Source: DASXRA01 sp036506155 (GTDB lineage: Bacteria; Actinomycetota; Actinomycetes; Mycobacteriales; Jatrophihabitantaceae). Taken from it: 64,000 bases of DNA. A program made the translations under genes and the position numbers. The stretch covers positions 93,511-157,510 of the forward strand of contig DASXSF010000022.1 of the NCBI GenBank assembly GCA_036506155.1, read 5' to 3'. Of the stretch, positions 9,396-18,101 are shown piece by piece. Each line of letters starts with the position of its first letter. The first letter of the stretch is position 1. The notes beneath the pieces are model-generated. The model had not been told where the DNA came from and searched no databases. It worked only from the letters and a program-made list of their open reading frames with translations.

Positions 9396-10208
9396 GTGAC
9401 CGATGCGATTGCGGTTGACCGCCTGGTACGCATTGGGCTGACTCGCTATGAGGCACGCGTCTACGTGGCGCTCATCAGGCGCGACGGTTGGACCGCGGCA
9501 GATATGGCGCGCACGACCGGCGTGCCTCGCCCGCGCGTGTACGACGTGCTTGCCAGCCTGGTGGCCAAGGGGCTTGCGGCGGAACGTCCGGGCAGCGCGG
9601 CCAAGTATGTGGCGGTTGATCCGGAGCGGGCGATGCGGCGGCTGGTGGAGGCGCATGAGCAGCGAATGGAGCTGGTGCGCGACGAAGCCCGAGCCACCGC
9701 GCGCGAACTGGCACACGAGTTCGCGGAGGGCAACAAGCACCAGGACCCACTCGACTATGTCGAGGTGATCCGCGACCGGCAGACCTTGGCGCAACGCTTC
9801 GACGAACTGCAGGCGGCGGTCACCAGCGAGATGCTCGCGTTCAGCAAGGAGCCGGCGGTGGTGGACGTCGAGCGCAACGTGGTCGGCATGAAGACCGCGT
9901 CGGAGCATCTGGTGCGCAGCATCTACGAGATCTCCCTGTTGCGCGATCCGGTACGGCGAGCCGGCGTGCGCCGGTTCGTCGACCTCGGCGAGCACGCGCG
10001 GTTCGTGGAGCGGCTGCCGATGAAGCTGGCGATCATCGACGAGCGGATCGTGATGTTCGCGCTGTCCAATCCGGTTGCTGGTCCGGATGACATGACGAGC
10101 GTGGTGATCGAGCATGCCGACTTGGCGGCCGTGCTCAAGGTGGCCTTCGAGGTGGTTTGGAGCAAGGGCCTCATGCTGGACGATGCATGCGCTCGGCTCG
10201 GCATCTGA
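9396..10208 (+). CDS. TrmB-family transcriptional regulator
   Basis: DNA-binding regulator, about 270 residues. The first part (GLTRYEARVYVALIRRDG to RPRVYDVLASLVAKGLA) is the TrmB winged helix, followed by a charged helix with many Glu/Arg/Ala and a C-terminal region like TrmB sensor domains. TTG at 9348 and GTG at 9387 are other in-frame starts, but 9348 falls in a -35 hexamer; GTG 9396 matches the predicted transcript start. It lies upstream of the large serine peptidase gene, whose 5' region has a promoter and a perfect inverted repeat, so control of that gene is a reasonable guess. Confidence 0.8.
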   Translation: MTDAIAVDRLVRIGLTRYEARVYVALIRRDGWTAADMARTTGVPRPRVYDVLASLVAKGLAAERPGSAAKYVAVDPERAMRRLVEAHEQRMELVRDEARATARELAHEFAEGNKHQDPLDYVEVIRDRQTLAQRFDELQAAVTSEMLAFSKEPAVVDVERNVVGMKTASEHLVRSIYEISLLRDPVRRAGVRRFVDLGEHARFVERLPMKLAIIDERIVMFALSNPVAGPDDMTSVVIEHADLAAVLKVAFEVVWSKGLMLDDACARLGI

Positions 10209-10245
10209 GGGTTTGGCACGAACCGGCCGAATCTCCGAACTTCCC

Positions 10246-10275
10246 TTGACGAGACGACTACAACGTTCGTAGCGT
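10246..10275 (+). promoter_or_regulatory. Candidate promoter of the serine peptidase gene
   Basis: TTGACG (10246-10251), 18 nt spacer, TAGCGT (10270-10275), 58 nt before the GTG start at 10333. This resembles a sigma-70 type promoter. Confidence 0.5.
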
Positions 10276-10288
10276 TCGCCGTGCTTCA

Positions 10289-10313
10289 GCTGTACCACGG
10301 GAGGTGGTACAGC
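10289..10313 (+). promoter_or_regulatory. Perfect inverted repeat in the peptidase leader
   Basis: GCTGTACCAC (10289-10298) and GTGGTACAGC (10304-10313) are exact complements around GGGAG. It begins 14 nt after the -10 box and ends 19 nt before the GTG start, so it could be an operator (the TrmB gene is adjacent) or an RNA hairpin with a ribosome-site-like loop; the true ribosome site CAGGAG is at 10321. Confidence 0.6.
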
Positions 10314-10332
10314 GTGATCTCAGGAGTCCGCC

Positions 10333-13300
10333 GTGCGGGTTGCCCCGATCGCTGCCGTCGTCGCGCTGGTCGCCTCCGCCTTCGGAGGCATAGCCCAGGC
10401 CGCGCCGCTGTCGTCACCGGCGGGTCCGCCGTCGCCGGGCCTGGGTACCCGGCAATTCCACCTCTACGACGGATCGACCGTCACCCTGGGCGCAGACGGG
10501 ATGGGCGTGCGCACTGACACGCGCGGCCGTCAGCACCCGTTCGCCATGGTGTTGCCGCAGGCGCGCTCGCCTTTGGGTGACCAGCCGGGACCGAGCCGGG
10601 ATGCGCTGCTCAGCCGCCTGTCCGCACCGCGCCGGGAGGGCGCGACGGGCGATGTCGTGCTCGGACTCCCCACCGCCCGCGTCGACGGCGCACCGGCCGG
10701 GCACGGGCGGCGCGCGGCCCACACCACGGACGCCCGCATCAACGCGGCGCTGCACCGGGTCGGCGCCACCACGGCCGCGCCCCTCACCGGCGGCGTTACA
10801 TACCTGGTTCACGTCGCAGACCCGGCCCGGGCCGCCGCAACGCTGCGTGCCACGCCCGGGGTGAGCTTCGCCGAGCCGGACGAGTACGTCTCGACCACTG
10901 ACACAGACCCGGTGCCGCTCCCCTCGTGGGTGAGCAAGGCAGCAGCCCAGCGTCGCGAGGCGGCAACCGCGAGCGTGCTGCCCAGCAACTACGGGCTGCA
11001 GTCGTCGCTGCAGAGCTACCTCAACGCGGGCGGCGTCGACCTCGCCGGTGCGTACGCCGACATCACCGGCCGGCTACATCAACTGCCCGGCGCAGGCGAG
11101 ATCATCACCAACGTTTCACTCGGCGACCTGACCGACCGGTTGATGAACGACGCGTACGTCAACACGTTCGGCCCGACGACCGTCGTGCAGAACGGCCAGC
11201 GCTACCTGGACTATCCGTCGCTGCCGATGATTCCTACCTACACTGTCGACCCGTCCGGCACCGTCGACCCACTGGGCAGCGTCGAGGGCGTCGACCCGAA
11301 CCTCGGCGAGGTGCTTCTCGACTTCTCGATGATGGCGCCGCTGCCGCACGACCAGCAGCGCCCGGACGAGGTCGGATCGGGGGCCACCGACCTGCTCGGC
11401 ATCGCACCCGGGGCGCAGTACCGGCTGGTCGAGCCTGCGCAGCCGACCTTCGCCAACATCGCCGCCGCGCTACTGGCGGCGGCCCAGCAGACGCCGCGCC
11501 CGGACGTGATCACCGCCAGCCTCGGGTTCGGCACCGACACCGTCGGATTCCCGGGCCGCTATCTCGAGGACGACCCGCTGCTGCGCTCGGTGGTGTCCAC
11601 CATCGTCGACGACTACGGCATCGTCGTGACGATCTCCGCGAACGACGGCACCCGCCTGTACACATCGGCCGCGGTAGGCCCGGACGGCGGCAGCACGCCC
11701 ACCGACATCCCTCGCCCCGGACAGGGCGCGACGTCGATCGCGGACGACGCGACCAGCACCACGCCGAGCGAGGTGCCGGACTCCGGCGCCATCGACGTGG
11801 GCGGCACCACCACCGACGACACGATCGCCGCGCCACCGCAGGGTGATGGCCCGCTCTCGCGCACCGGCACGTTCGCCGAGACCCGGCTGAACGGAATGAC
11901 CGCGTTCTCCTCCGGGTTCGGCGCCCGGGTGAACGTGTCCGCACCGAGCGACAACATCCCGGCGCTGCAACACACCTGCTTGCAGTTCGGCAACTGCACC
12001 CCCTCGGACGCCGTCACGGTGCTTTCGGGCGGCACGTCGGCGTCCACGCCCATGACCGCCGCCGCCGTTGCCGACCTGCTGCAGGTCGGCAAGGCGACCG
12101 GGCATCCACTCACCCCGCGCGCGGTACGCCAGTTGCTCGAGCAGACCGGCCGCGACGTCCCGACCCAACCGCAGGTCGACCGGCAGCTGTCAGTCGGACC
12201 GCAGATCGACATCACCCGCGCCGTCGAGACCCTGCTCAGCCCGGCGCCGAGCGCGCCGGCGATCGTGCGGCTGTCCACGGCGCACCGCGTCACGATCGGG
12301 GACGCCGGCGCGAACTTCGTCGAGAACACCGATCCGGGCGCGATCGACCTCACCGGCCCGGACGACGTGCTGGGGAATCCGACCGGCGAATCCCTGGTCG
12401 GCCCGATCACCTTCGGCATCGACGCGACGAGCTTGCCCCAGCACGGCCCGCTCCGCTATGTGCTGCGAGTAGGCAGCACCGAGTTCACCTCGCTGACCCC
12501 GGCCATTCGAGCCACGCCGGCGGAACTGCTCGCCGCGGCCGGGCAACCGCTGGTGTCGACGGGAAGTCGCCGCGTGACGGTCGCCGCCGAGGTACGCCTC
12601 GGCCCCGAGCGCGTGCTTGCCAGCACCGCCGAGACGCTGACCTTCGGCCCCACCGATGGCACCCACGCGATGGCTCCCGCGCCGGTGGTCGCAGCGGTCA
12701 CGCCGGTCGGGCAACCGGTGAGCGTTCACTACGACATCACCGGTGTCACCGGGGTGCAACAGCCGGAGTTGATCATCTCCGCCATCAACCACTGGAGCCC
12801 GTTCGCAGCACCCATGTACCGCATCGCCTACTCGGCGCCGCTCACCGGCACGACTGGCACGATCACCGTGCCCGCCTCGGTATTCGCCGCGGGCGGTGGT
12901 GTATACGGCGCGGCGGTGATGCAGGACTCGGCGATCCGCGCGGTGGGCGCGGTCGTGCCGTTCCGCATCGACGGCGGCAGCCCCGATCAGCGCCCGGACG
13001 CACCGACCCTGGCGCCGGCCGGCGGAACGCCCGGGCACCAGGCGACCGTAACCCGCGCGGCGCCGAACCTTCAGGTCAGCTGGGACGTCCGGTCGGTGCC
13101 GGGTGCCACCGGCGCGGCGCTGGAGGTCTCGGCACCCGGCCCGACGATCTACGGGCTGCTGGACACGTTCACCAACCAGTTCGGCACCACCCGCGATGCC
13201 AACGGCGTCGACAGCCCGTCTGCGGCCTGGACGCCCCTGCCCGGTCGTGCCGGAACCACCGCCGTCGACCTGACCGGCCTCGGCGTCCCGACATCTCTGA

Positions 13301-14463
13301 ACTACCAGGTGCGTGTGATCGCCACCCGTGCCGGGCAACCACTCGGCCAGGCTTCGCCGTCGTCGTCCCTGGAGTTCGACGACGGCCTGGCGCCCGGCGG
13401 CGCGGTGATCTCGAACTTCGACGTCAATCCCGGCGGCACCTCGACGGTGGGCACTGCAACTCTCGACGCCACCGGCGTGCCAACCAGCAGCGCGCTGTCC
13501 ACCTACGACCCCCGTACCGGGGCGTACGGCCCGGCCTACGGCCAGGAGCCGAACGGTTCGAACGTCTATTTCGTGTACGGCAGCGACTCCGGCACGCAGC
13601 GTGTGCTCGCTGCGTCCTACCCCTGGTCCGGCACGGAACAGCACCTGCTCACCTACGACAGCACCGACCGCCACCTGGTCGCCGACCAGCCCGTCGATCT
13701 GTCCACGCAGTACAACCTGATCGCCGCGCGCGTCGACGCGCAGCGCCACCGGGCCGACCTGCTCGCCTGGCGCAGCGGTGACAACGCCGACGTCGTGCTG
13801 CCTATGGACACCGCGACGGGAACGCTCGGCACTCCGGTGGACGCCGACAACGGCACGCCCGGCGCGCACTTCTACACCATGATCGACGTGCAGCAGGCGA
13901 CCGGGAAGGTCGATCTCGCCGGCTCCCTGCTCGGCGACCTCTGTGTCATCCGCCGCTCCGGATTCAGCACCGTGGACCTCGAGGCAGGCACGGCCGCGCC
14001 GATGGTCGCCGCCAACCGTTGCCTCACCGGGCTCGCATCCGACCAGGCCGGGCACGCGGAGCTGACCGTCGGCCCGCTGTACTCCTTCCCGATGCTGCCC
14101 GCGGCGCGGCTGCAGCAGGTCGACGAGACCACCGGCGCCGTGGGGGCATTGCAGGACCTTGGCGCACGCTCGCCGATGTTCCCCGTGGTGGACAACGTGC
14201 ACGGCGTGCTCGTCGTCGGATTCCTCGGCGGCAGCGACTACCAGGTGAACAACAACGGGATGAGCGCAGTCGGCGTCTACGACCTGCACACCGGCGCCCA
14301 GCTGTCGTTCCGCGAGGACTTCAACCTCTTCTCGGCGTTCAACGGGCTCACCGCCGACTTCGGCACGCTTCAGGGCGAGCGCGGCATCCAACTCGACCCG
14401 GCAACGCGCACCGGCTGGACCTACTCGCCCTACGGCAACCAGATGCAGCAGTTCAGCTACTGA
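10333..14463 (+). CDS. Large secreted serine peptidase, S8/S53 superfamily
   Basis: 1376 residues, exported (signal peptide to about AQAAP). GTG start with CAGGAG 7 nt upstream. An inhibitor-like propeptide (about 130-190, ending PGVSFAEPDEY) precedes the peptidase domain (about 215-620). The catalytic serine motif SGGTSASTP (Ser569) is clear, as is ITASLGFG with ISANDG (Asn437) for the oxyanion site. No HGTH motif is present; instead NLGEVLLDF offers Glu326 and Asp330 in the ExxxD spacing of sedolisins (S53). The second half (about 640-1376) looks like beta-sandwich and propeller-like repeats. Probably cell-surface or extracellular proteolysis. Confidence 0.82.
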   Translation: MRVAPIAAVVALVASAFGGIAQAAPLSSPAGPPSPGLGTRQFHLYDGSTVTLGADGMGVRTDTRGRQHPFAMVLPQARSPLGDQPGPSRDALLSRLSAPRREGATGDVVLGLPTARVDGAPAGHGRRAAHTTDARINAALHRVGATTAAPLTGGVTYLVHVADPARAAATLRATPGVSFAEPDEYVSTTDTDPVPLPSWVSKAAAQRREAATASVLPSNYGLQSSLQSYLNAGGVDLAGAYADITGRLHQLPGAGEIITNVSLGDLTDRLMNDAYVNTFGPTTVVQNGQRYLDYPSLPMIPTYTVDPSGTVDPLGSVEGVDPNLGEVLLDFSMMAPLPHDQQRPDEVGSGATDLLGIAPGAQYRLVEPAQPTFANIAAALLAAAQQTPRPDVITASLGFGTDTVGFPGRYLEDDPLLRSVVSTIVDDYGIVVTISANDGTRLYTSAAVGPDGGSTPTDIPRPGQGATSIADDATSTTPSEVPDSGAIDVGGTTTDDTIAAPPQGDGPLSRTGTFAETRLNGMTAFSSGFGARVNVSAPSDNIPALQHTCLQFGNCTPSDAVTVLSGGTSASTPMTAAAVADLLQVGKATGHPLTPRAVRQLLEQTGRDVPTQPQVDRQLSVGPQIDITRAVETLLSPAPSAPAIVRLSTAHRVTIGDAGANFVENTDPGAIDLTGPDDVLGNPTGESLVGPITFGIDATSLPQHGPLRYVLRVGSTEFTSLTPAIRATPAELLAAAGQPLVSTGSRRVTVAAEVRLGPERVLASTAETLTFGPTDGTHAMAPAPVVAAVTPVGQPVSVHYDITGVTGVQQPELIISAINHWSPFAAPMYRIAYSAPLTGTTGTITVPASVFAAGGGVYGAAVMQDSAIRAVGAVVPFRIDGGSPDQRPDAPTLAPAGGTPGHQATVTRAAPNLQVSWDVRSVPGATGAALEVSAPGPTIYGLLDTFTNQFGTTRDANGVDSPSAAWTPLPGRAGTTAVDLTGLGVPTSLNYQVRVIATRAGQPLGQASPSSSLEFDDGLAPGGAVISNFDVNPGGTSTVGTATLDATGVPTSSALSTYDPRTGAYGPAYGQEPNGSNVYFVYGSDSGTQRVLAASYPWSGTEQHLLTYDSTDRHLVADQPVDLSTQYNLIAARVDAQRHRADLLAWRSGDNADVVLPMDTATGTLGTPVDADNGTPGAHFYTMIDVQQATGKVDLAGSLLGDLCVIRRSGFSTVDLEAGTAAPMVAANRCLTGLASDQAGHAELTVGPLYSFPMLPAARLQQVDETTGAVGALQDLGARSPMFPVVDNVHGVLVVGFLGGSDYQVNNNGMSAVGVYDLHTGAQLSFREDFNLFSAFNGLTADFGTLQGERGIQLDPATRTGWTYSPYGNQMQQFSY

Positions 14464-14491
14464 GCTGCCTCGGCGTAAGCACCTTCCGCCG

Positions 14492-14536
14492 TGATCTTGG
14501 ACTTGTGGCTGCTCTTCAGCCACAAGTCCAAGATCA
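14492..14536. repeat. Intergenic palindrome, copy 3 (perfect)
   Basis: Arms 14492-14511 (begins TGATCTTGGACTTGTGG) and 14517-14536 are exact 20 bp complements with a CTCTT loop. It lies between the convergent peptidase and DUF4232 lipoprotein genes, where it could act as a two-way terminator. Confidence 0.9.
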
Positions 14537-14557
14537 TCGCATCTCGAGAATCAAGCC

Positions 14558-15517
14558 CTAGCGCGTGACGGTCAGCCCCGACACAACCTCGGGGCCCTGT
14601 GCTCCGGTCGGGTCGAGCTCCCAGAACAGGCCGTTGTTGCCGAGTGGCGCCGATGTCGGCACCTGGATGCGCATGTCGAAGGTGAGCGAGCCGCCGGGGG
14701 GGATCGGCGTGGCAGCGGCGCAGTTGAGTTCGTGCGCCTCGGGCCCTGCCGAAGGAGCCAGCGCCTCGACGAACAGCGGGCAGCGCTCGAATGGCACCGG
14801 CGCACCGGACACGTTGGCCAACCGCACCCCGAAGTGTGCGGTGGTCCCGCGCGGCGTCGGGTGGGCGTCCACGATCGACGCCTTGAGTTCGGCGCTCGTC
14901 CACGGCGTGCTAGCGGCCAGCGGTGCCGGTGCGAACGGCCGCACCGCGACGGTCGACGGCTGCGCCGCGTTGTCGCAGGCGGGCACGGCGTCGTAGCCCA
15001 CGTCGATGCTGCCGCCGCCGGGCAGTGTCACCCGCACAGCGCGTGGCGGCACCAGCGGTTTCCGGGATCGCCCGGCGCCCGGCACGCACCAGTTCCGCCA
15101 GTCGACGCCCAGCACCGCGGTGCCGCCCGGCGACAATGCCAGAAGCGTCGTGTCCGGCGGCTGGATCGTCGGGAACACCGGCGACTGCGCCGGCGCAGGC
15201 AGCTGTCGCTGCGCGGGCCCGCGTGGTGCCCCGACCAGGCGGACAGTGGGCCGCCCGGTGAGCCGGCACGGCGTCCGCCCGGCGTTGCGCAGCGTCGCCG
15301 CCCCGGTACCTCCGGTCAGCGCCGGGTCGAATCGGAAACCCGGCCCCACCACACGCAGCGAAGCGGCCCGGCACGGCGGCGCCGGTGTGGCCGCGCGCGC
15401 CTTCAGCGCGGCCGGGAGCGTGTCTACCCACGGCACCATCGGCGCGGAGTGAGCATGTTTCGCCGACGAGCATCCGGCCAGCACCGCAGTGGCGACGAGC
15501 ACGATCGCTACGCGCAT
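14558..15517 (-). CDS. DUF4232-type lipoprotein
   Basis: 319 residues, exported as a lipoprotein: MRVAIVLVATAVLAGC is a signal peptide with lipobox LAGC. The mature part has two beta-rich units, with CRAASLRV and TLRNAGRTPCRLTGRPTVRLVG matching the DUF4232 pattern (paired cysteines, 'RN.G..pC.L.G'). Function unknown in the family. Its start overlaps the end of the next lipoprotein by 10 bp, so it is the last gene of a four-gene operon running from 20248 to 14558. Confidence 0.85.
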   Translation of the reverse strand: MRVAIVLVATAVLAGCSSAKHAHSAPMVPWVDTLPAALKARAATPAPPCRAASLRVVGPGFRFDPALTGGTGAATLRNAGRTPCRLTGRPTVRLVGAPRGPAQRQLPAPAQSPVFPTIQPPDTTLLALSPGGTAVLGVDWRNWCVPGAGRSRKPLVPPRAVRVTLPGGGSIDVGYDAVPACDNAAQPSTVAVRPFAPAPLAASTPWTSAELKASIVDAHPTPRGTTAHFGVRLANVSGAPVPFERCPLFVEALAPSAGPEAHELNCAAATPIPPGGSLTFDMRIQVPTSAPLGNNGLFWELDPTGAQGPEVVSGLTVTR

Positions 15518-15942
15518 GCTGACTCGATCTTCTGGGACGCGTCGACGATGCGCTGCACCGCGGTCTGGTCGGTCATCGCCTGCGACGCCGCCGCGAAGTC
15601 ACCACGGGCGGCCGGCGCCTCCGCCCGGGCGAAGTCGGCGGCCATCGCCTGTAGCGCTGCGACGAGCTGCCGGTTCGTGGCAGCCAGCGTGTCCGGCACC
15701 GACGCGGACGCCATGAGCTGGGCGGACTGGCGCAGCTGCTCCTCCTCGAACGCGATCCGGTCGCTGAGTTGCTGGCTGCCCAACGAGTTCGTGAGCAACT
15801 CGGTCGTGGCAGAAACCGTGGCGCTGACCTGCTGCAGGCGCGTGTACAGCTCGGCACACGACGCTGTCCCTGAGCTGCTCGGCCGGGTACGTGCGCACCC
15901 GGCCGCGAGCACCAGCACCACGACGGCGACTACGGCCCTCAC
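15508..15942 (-). CDS. Small alpha-helical lipoprotein
   Basis: 144 residues. GTG start at 15942 is read from a GTGA overlap with the stop of the M28 gene, so the two are coupled. VRAVVAVVVLVLAAGC gives the signal and lipobox. The mature chain is helical with heptad-like spacing (LYTRLQQVSATVSATTELL, IAFEEEQLRQSAQLMAS) and ends in two cysteines' worth of family pattern, CAELY near the front and ESACA at the end. No named family recognised. Position suggests a partner of the M28 proteins on the cell surface. Confidence 0.72.
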   Translation of the reverse strand: MRAVVAVVVLVLAAGCARTRPSSSGTASCAELYTRLQQVSATVSATTELLTNSLGSQQLSDRIAFEEEQLRQSAQLMASASVPDTLAATNRQLVAALQAMAADFARAEAPAARGDFAAASQAMTDQTAVQRIVDASQKIESACA

Positions 15943-18101
15943 TGCTTGGCGATCACCTCGGTCTTCCCGGCGCTCAGCTGGCTGATCAACTGAGAGGCCT
16001 GCGCAGTCATGCTGGCCTGCTCCGCCGGCGTCAGCGTGCCACACGGGTCGGTGGCCGGTGGCGCCGGCTCGTTGGCCAGCGGCTGGTCGGGGAAGTGCGC
16101 CGGCACGAACCGCACCGCGAGTGCCTGCCGATAGAAGTCCCAGGTGCTGCCGGACTTCACCGCGAGCTTCACGTCGTACCACGCCGGGTTGGACGAGTAC
16201 GTGTGCGACACCGTCGGGTTCGTCGTCGCCATCGTGGTGCCGTCGCCGAAGTCCCAGAAGTACGTCAGGCCGGAGGTGTTCCCGCCCGCGTTCCGGGAGA
16301 ACGACGCGTCGAAGGTGACATTCGAGTTGAGGTACGGCTTGGCCGGCGTGGTCTCGAAGTAGGCGACCGGGTTGTCGGTGCGTGGCTCCGCACCGCCGTA
16401 GGTGTCCTTCGAGATCAGGTACGACGTCCATGTCGCGGGCAGTTCGAGCGCCCGCTTCAATCCCTCCGACGGCGACGCCGGCCCGTCCGGGCCGTGCGTG
16501 GTACCCGAGGCGTAGTAGTTCAGATGCTCGGGCGTGTCGTCGTTGGTGTCGTACAGCGCGTACTGCGACAGCGTTGGTTTGCTCACGTAGTTCACCGGGT
16601 ACGGGTTCTCGTTGCCGCCGACCTGCGGGTTGGTGCTCGTGTCGTACGCGCCGATGATGCCGTAGCCCGGGATGCCCCAGTCACGGATGAACGACACCTG
16701 ATCGGTACGGCCGGTGTTGTCGTCGACGACCGGCGAGTACTTCGGAATGTCGCTCTGCAGGTACGCCGGGACCGACGTCGGGTTCGGGTTCACCGGTGTC
16801 GAGCCGACCTGGTCGAAGCGCAGCGGGTTCTCCAGCGGCATGCTGAAGTTGTACTTCTGGCCCAGCACCTGGAACGCCTGGCTCACCGCGTCGGCCGTCG
16901 CGTTGCGGAAGGCGGTCACGTTGGCCAGGTTGTGCTGGATGCGCGCTATCGCCGTCGCGTCGTAGAGGTTGTTCGGCGTGGTGTACAGCGGGACTGCATT
17001 GATGTTCGTGTACCACGGGCCCACACCGCCACCCACGATGTTGTTCAGGTAGTGCTCGGTGCCGAAGTGGCGGGCCGGGTACTCGATGCCGTTCTGGTCC
17101 ATGTTCGCGACCATGACGTACTGGCCCTGCGGCCCGTCCGGGATCAGCCCGCCGATGTCGGCCACCCCGGCGGACACCGTCGCGCCCTGCACGTGCGACG
17201 CGGTGAGCGCCGGGGTGAACGTGATGGTGTTCGTCGCGTTGGTGATCGCGGTGATGGTGACGGTTTCACGCGTGCCGAACGGGTCGATCATCAACTGCTC
17301 GCCGACCGCGAACCCGACGCCGGTGCGGCTGGTCACGCGCACCGACGTGTCGCCGGCGTTGGCCGGGGCGGCCAGCGTCGAGACGTTCGTCTGCGAGTAG
17401 AACCCGGACCCGACCAGCCCGCCTTCCTCGTTGTCGAACAGGCCGATCTTGAGGGTGCGCTTCGGGTAGGTGTTGTTCGCGGCGTACCACCGCAGCAGCG
17501 CCTGTACCTCGGCCATACCCATGGCCTCGCCGGACCCGGCGTCATAAATCGAGCCGTTGCCCCAGTTGCCGCCGCGCATCCGGGTCATCGGCGTGGGGCT
17601 GCCGGTCTCCGCACCCTGCGAAACCAACGTCGATGTCGGGGTGCTGTCGTTGTGCCCGGCGATCAGCGCATCCTGCCCGGCGCAGGACTGCCCCGGCATC
17701 GTCACGGTCTCGTCGTCGAGCTGCCAGATCCGCGTCGGGTAGACGTGGTCCTTGGCGGTCATGAACCGGCCGAGCGGGCCCATGTGGTCGTGATCCGGGT
17801 TGGTCAGTTCCTGGCCGAACCACTTGTAGAACTCCTGGGCGCCGTTGTAGTTGGTCGGCAGGTTGTTCGGGTCGCTCGGGTTGCCGAGCGGACCGTCCGC
17901 GCCGGCCACCCGGTAGATCATGTTCGTGCCGAGGAAGTACAGCTCGTTGTAGAGGAAGTTCGCATCCACGATCGGCAGCACCTGTGCGGTTGGCCCCGCG
18001 GCTGACTGACCCGCGCCGGCACCGCTCGCCAGCGCTACGACGAGCACGACCGTCGCCATAACGGACAGCCGCCGAACCTTGCGCATCCCGCGTATGGTCA
18101 T
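15939..18101 (-). CDS. Secreted M28-type metallopeptidase with PKD domain
   Basis: 720 residues, signal peptide to about residue 35. The M28 zinc site is readable: AGHNDSTP (His150, Asp152), IYDAGSG (Asp187), DNEEGG (Glu225 base, Glu226 ligand), NMDQNG (Asp335) and EHLNYY (His526). A beta-rich module (243-311; GDTSVRVTSRTG...ALTASHVQG) splits the peptidase core. A PKD domain (about 580-665; WDFGDGTT) follows, then a helical tail. It overlaps its upstream paralogue by ATGA and the downstream lipoprotein by GTGA. Likely an aminopeptidase or carboxypeptidase acting outside the cell. Confidence 0.85.
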   Translation of the reverse strand: MTIRGMRKVRRLSVMATVVLVVALASGAGAGQSAAGPTAQVLPIVDANFLYNELYFLGTNMIYRVAGADGPLGNPSDPNNLPTNYNGAQEFYKWFGQELTNPDHDHMGPLGRFMTAKDHVYPTRIWQLDDETVTMPGQSCAGQDALIAGHNDSTPTSTLVSQGAETGSPTPMTRMRGGNWGNGSIYDAGSGEAMGMAEVQALLRWYAANNTYPKRTLKIGLFDNEEGGLVGSGFYSQTNVSTLAAPANAGDTSVRVTSRTGVGFAVGEQLMIDPFGTRETVTITAITNATNTITFTPALTASHVQGATVSAGVADIGGLIPDGPQGQYVMVANMDQNGIEYPARHFGTEHYLNNIVGGGVGPWYTNINAVPLYTTPNNLYDATAIARIQHNLANVTAFRNATADAVSQAFQVLGQKYNFSMPLENPLRFDQVGSTPVNPNPTSVPAYLQSDIPKYSPVVDDNTGRTDQVSFIRDWGIPGYGIIGAYDTSTNPQVGGNENPYPVNYVSKPTLSQYALYDTNDDTPEHLNYYASGTTHGPDGPASPSEGLKRALELPATWTSYLISKDTYGGAEPRTDNPVAYFETTPAKPYLNSNVTFDASFSRNAGGNTSGLTYFWDFGDGTTMATTNPTVSHTYSSNPAWYDVKLAVKSGSTWDFYRQALAVRFVPAHFPDQPLANEPAPPATDPCGTLTPAEQASMTAQASQLISQLSAGKTEVIAKQ

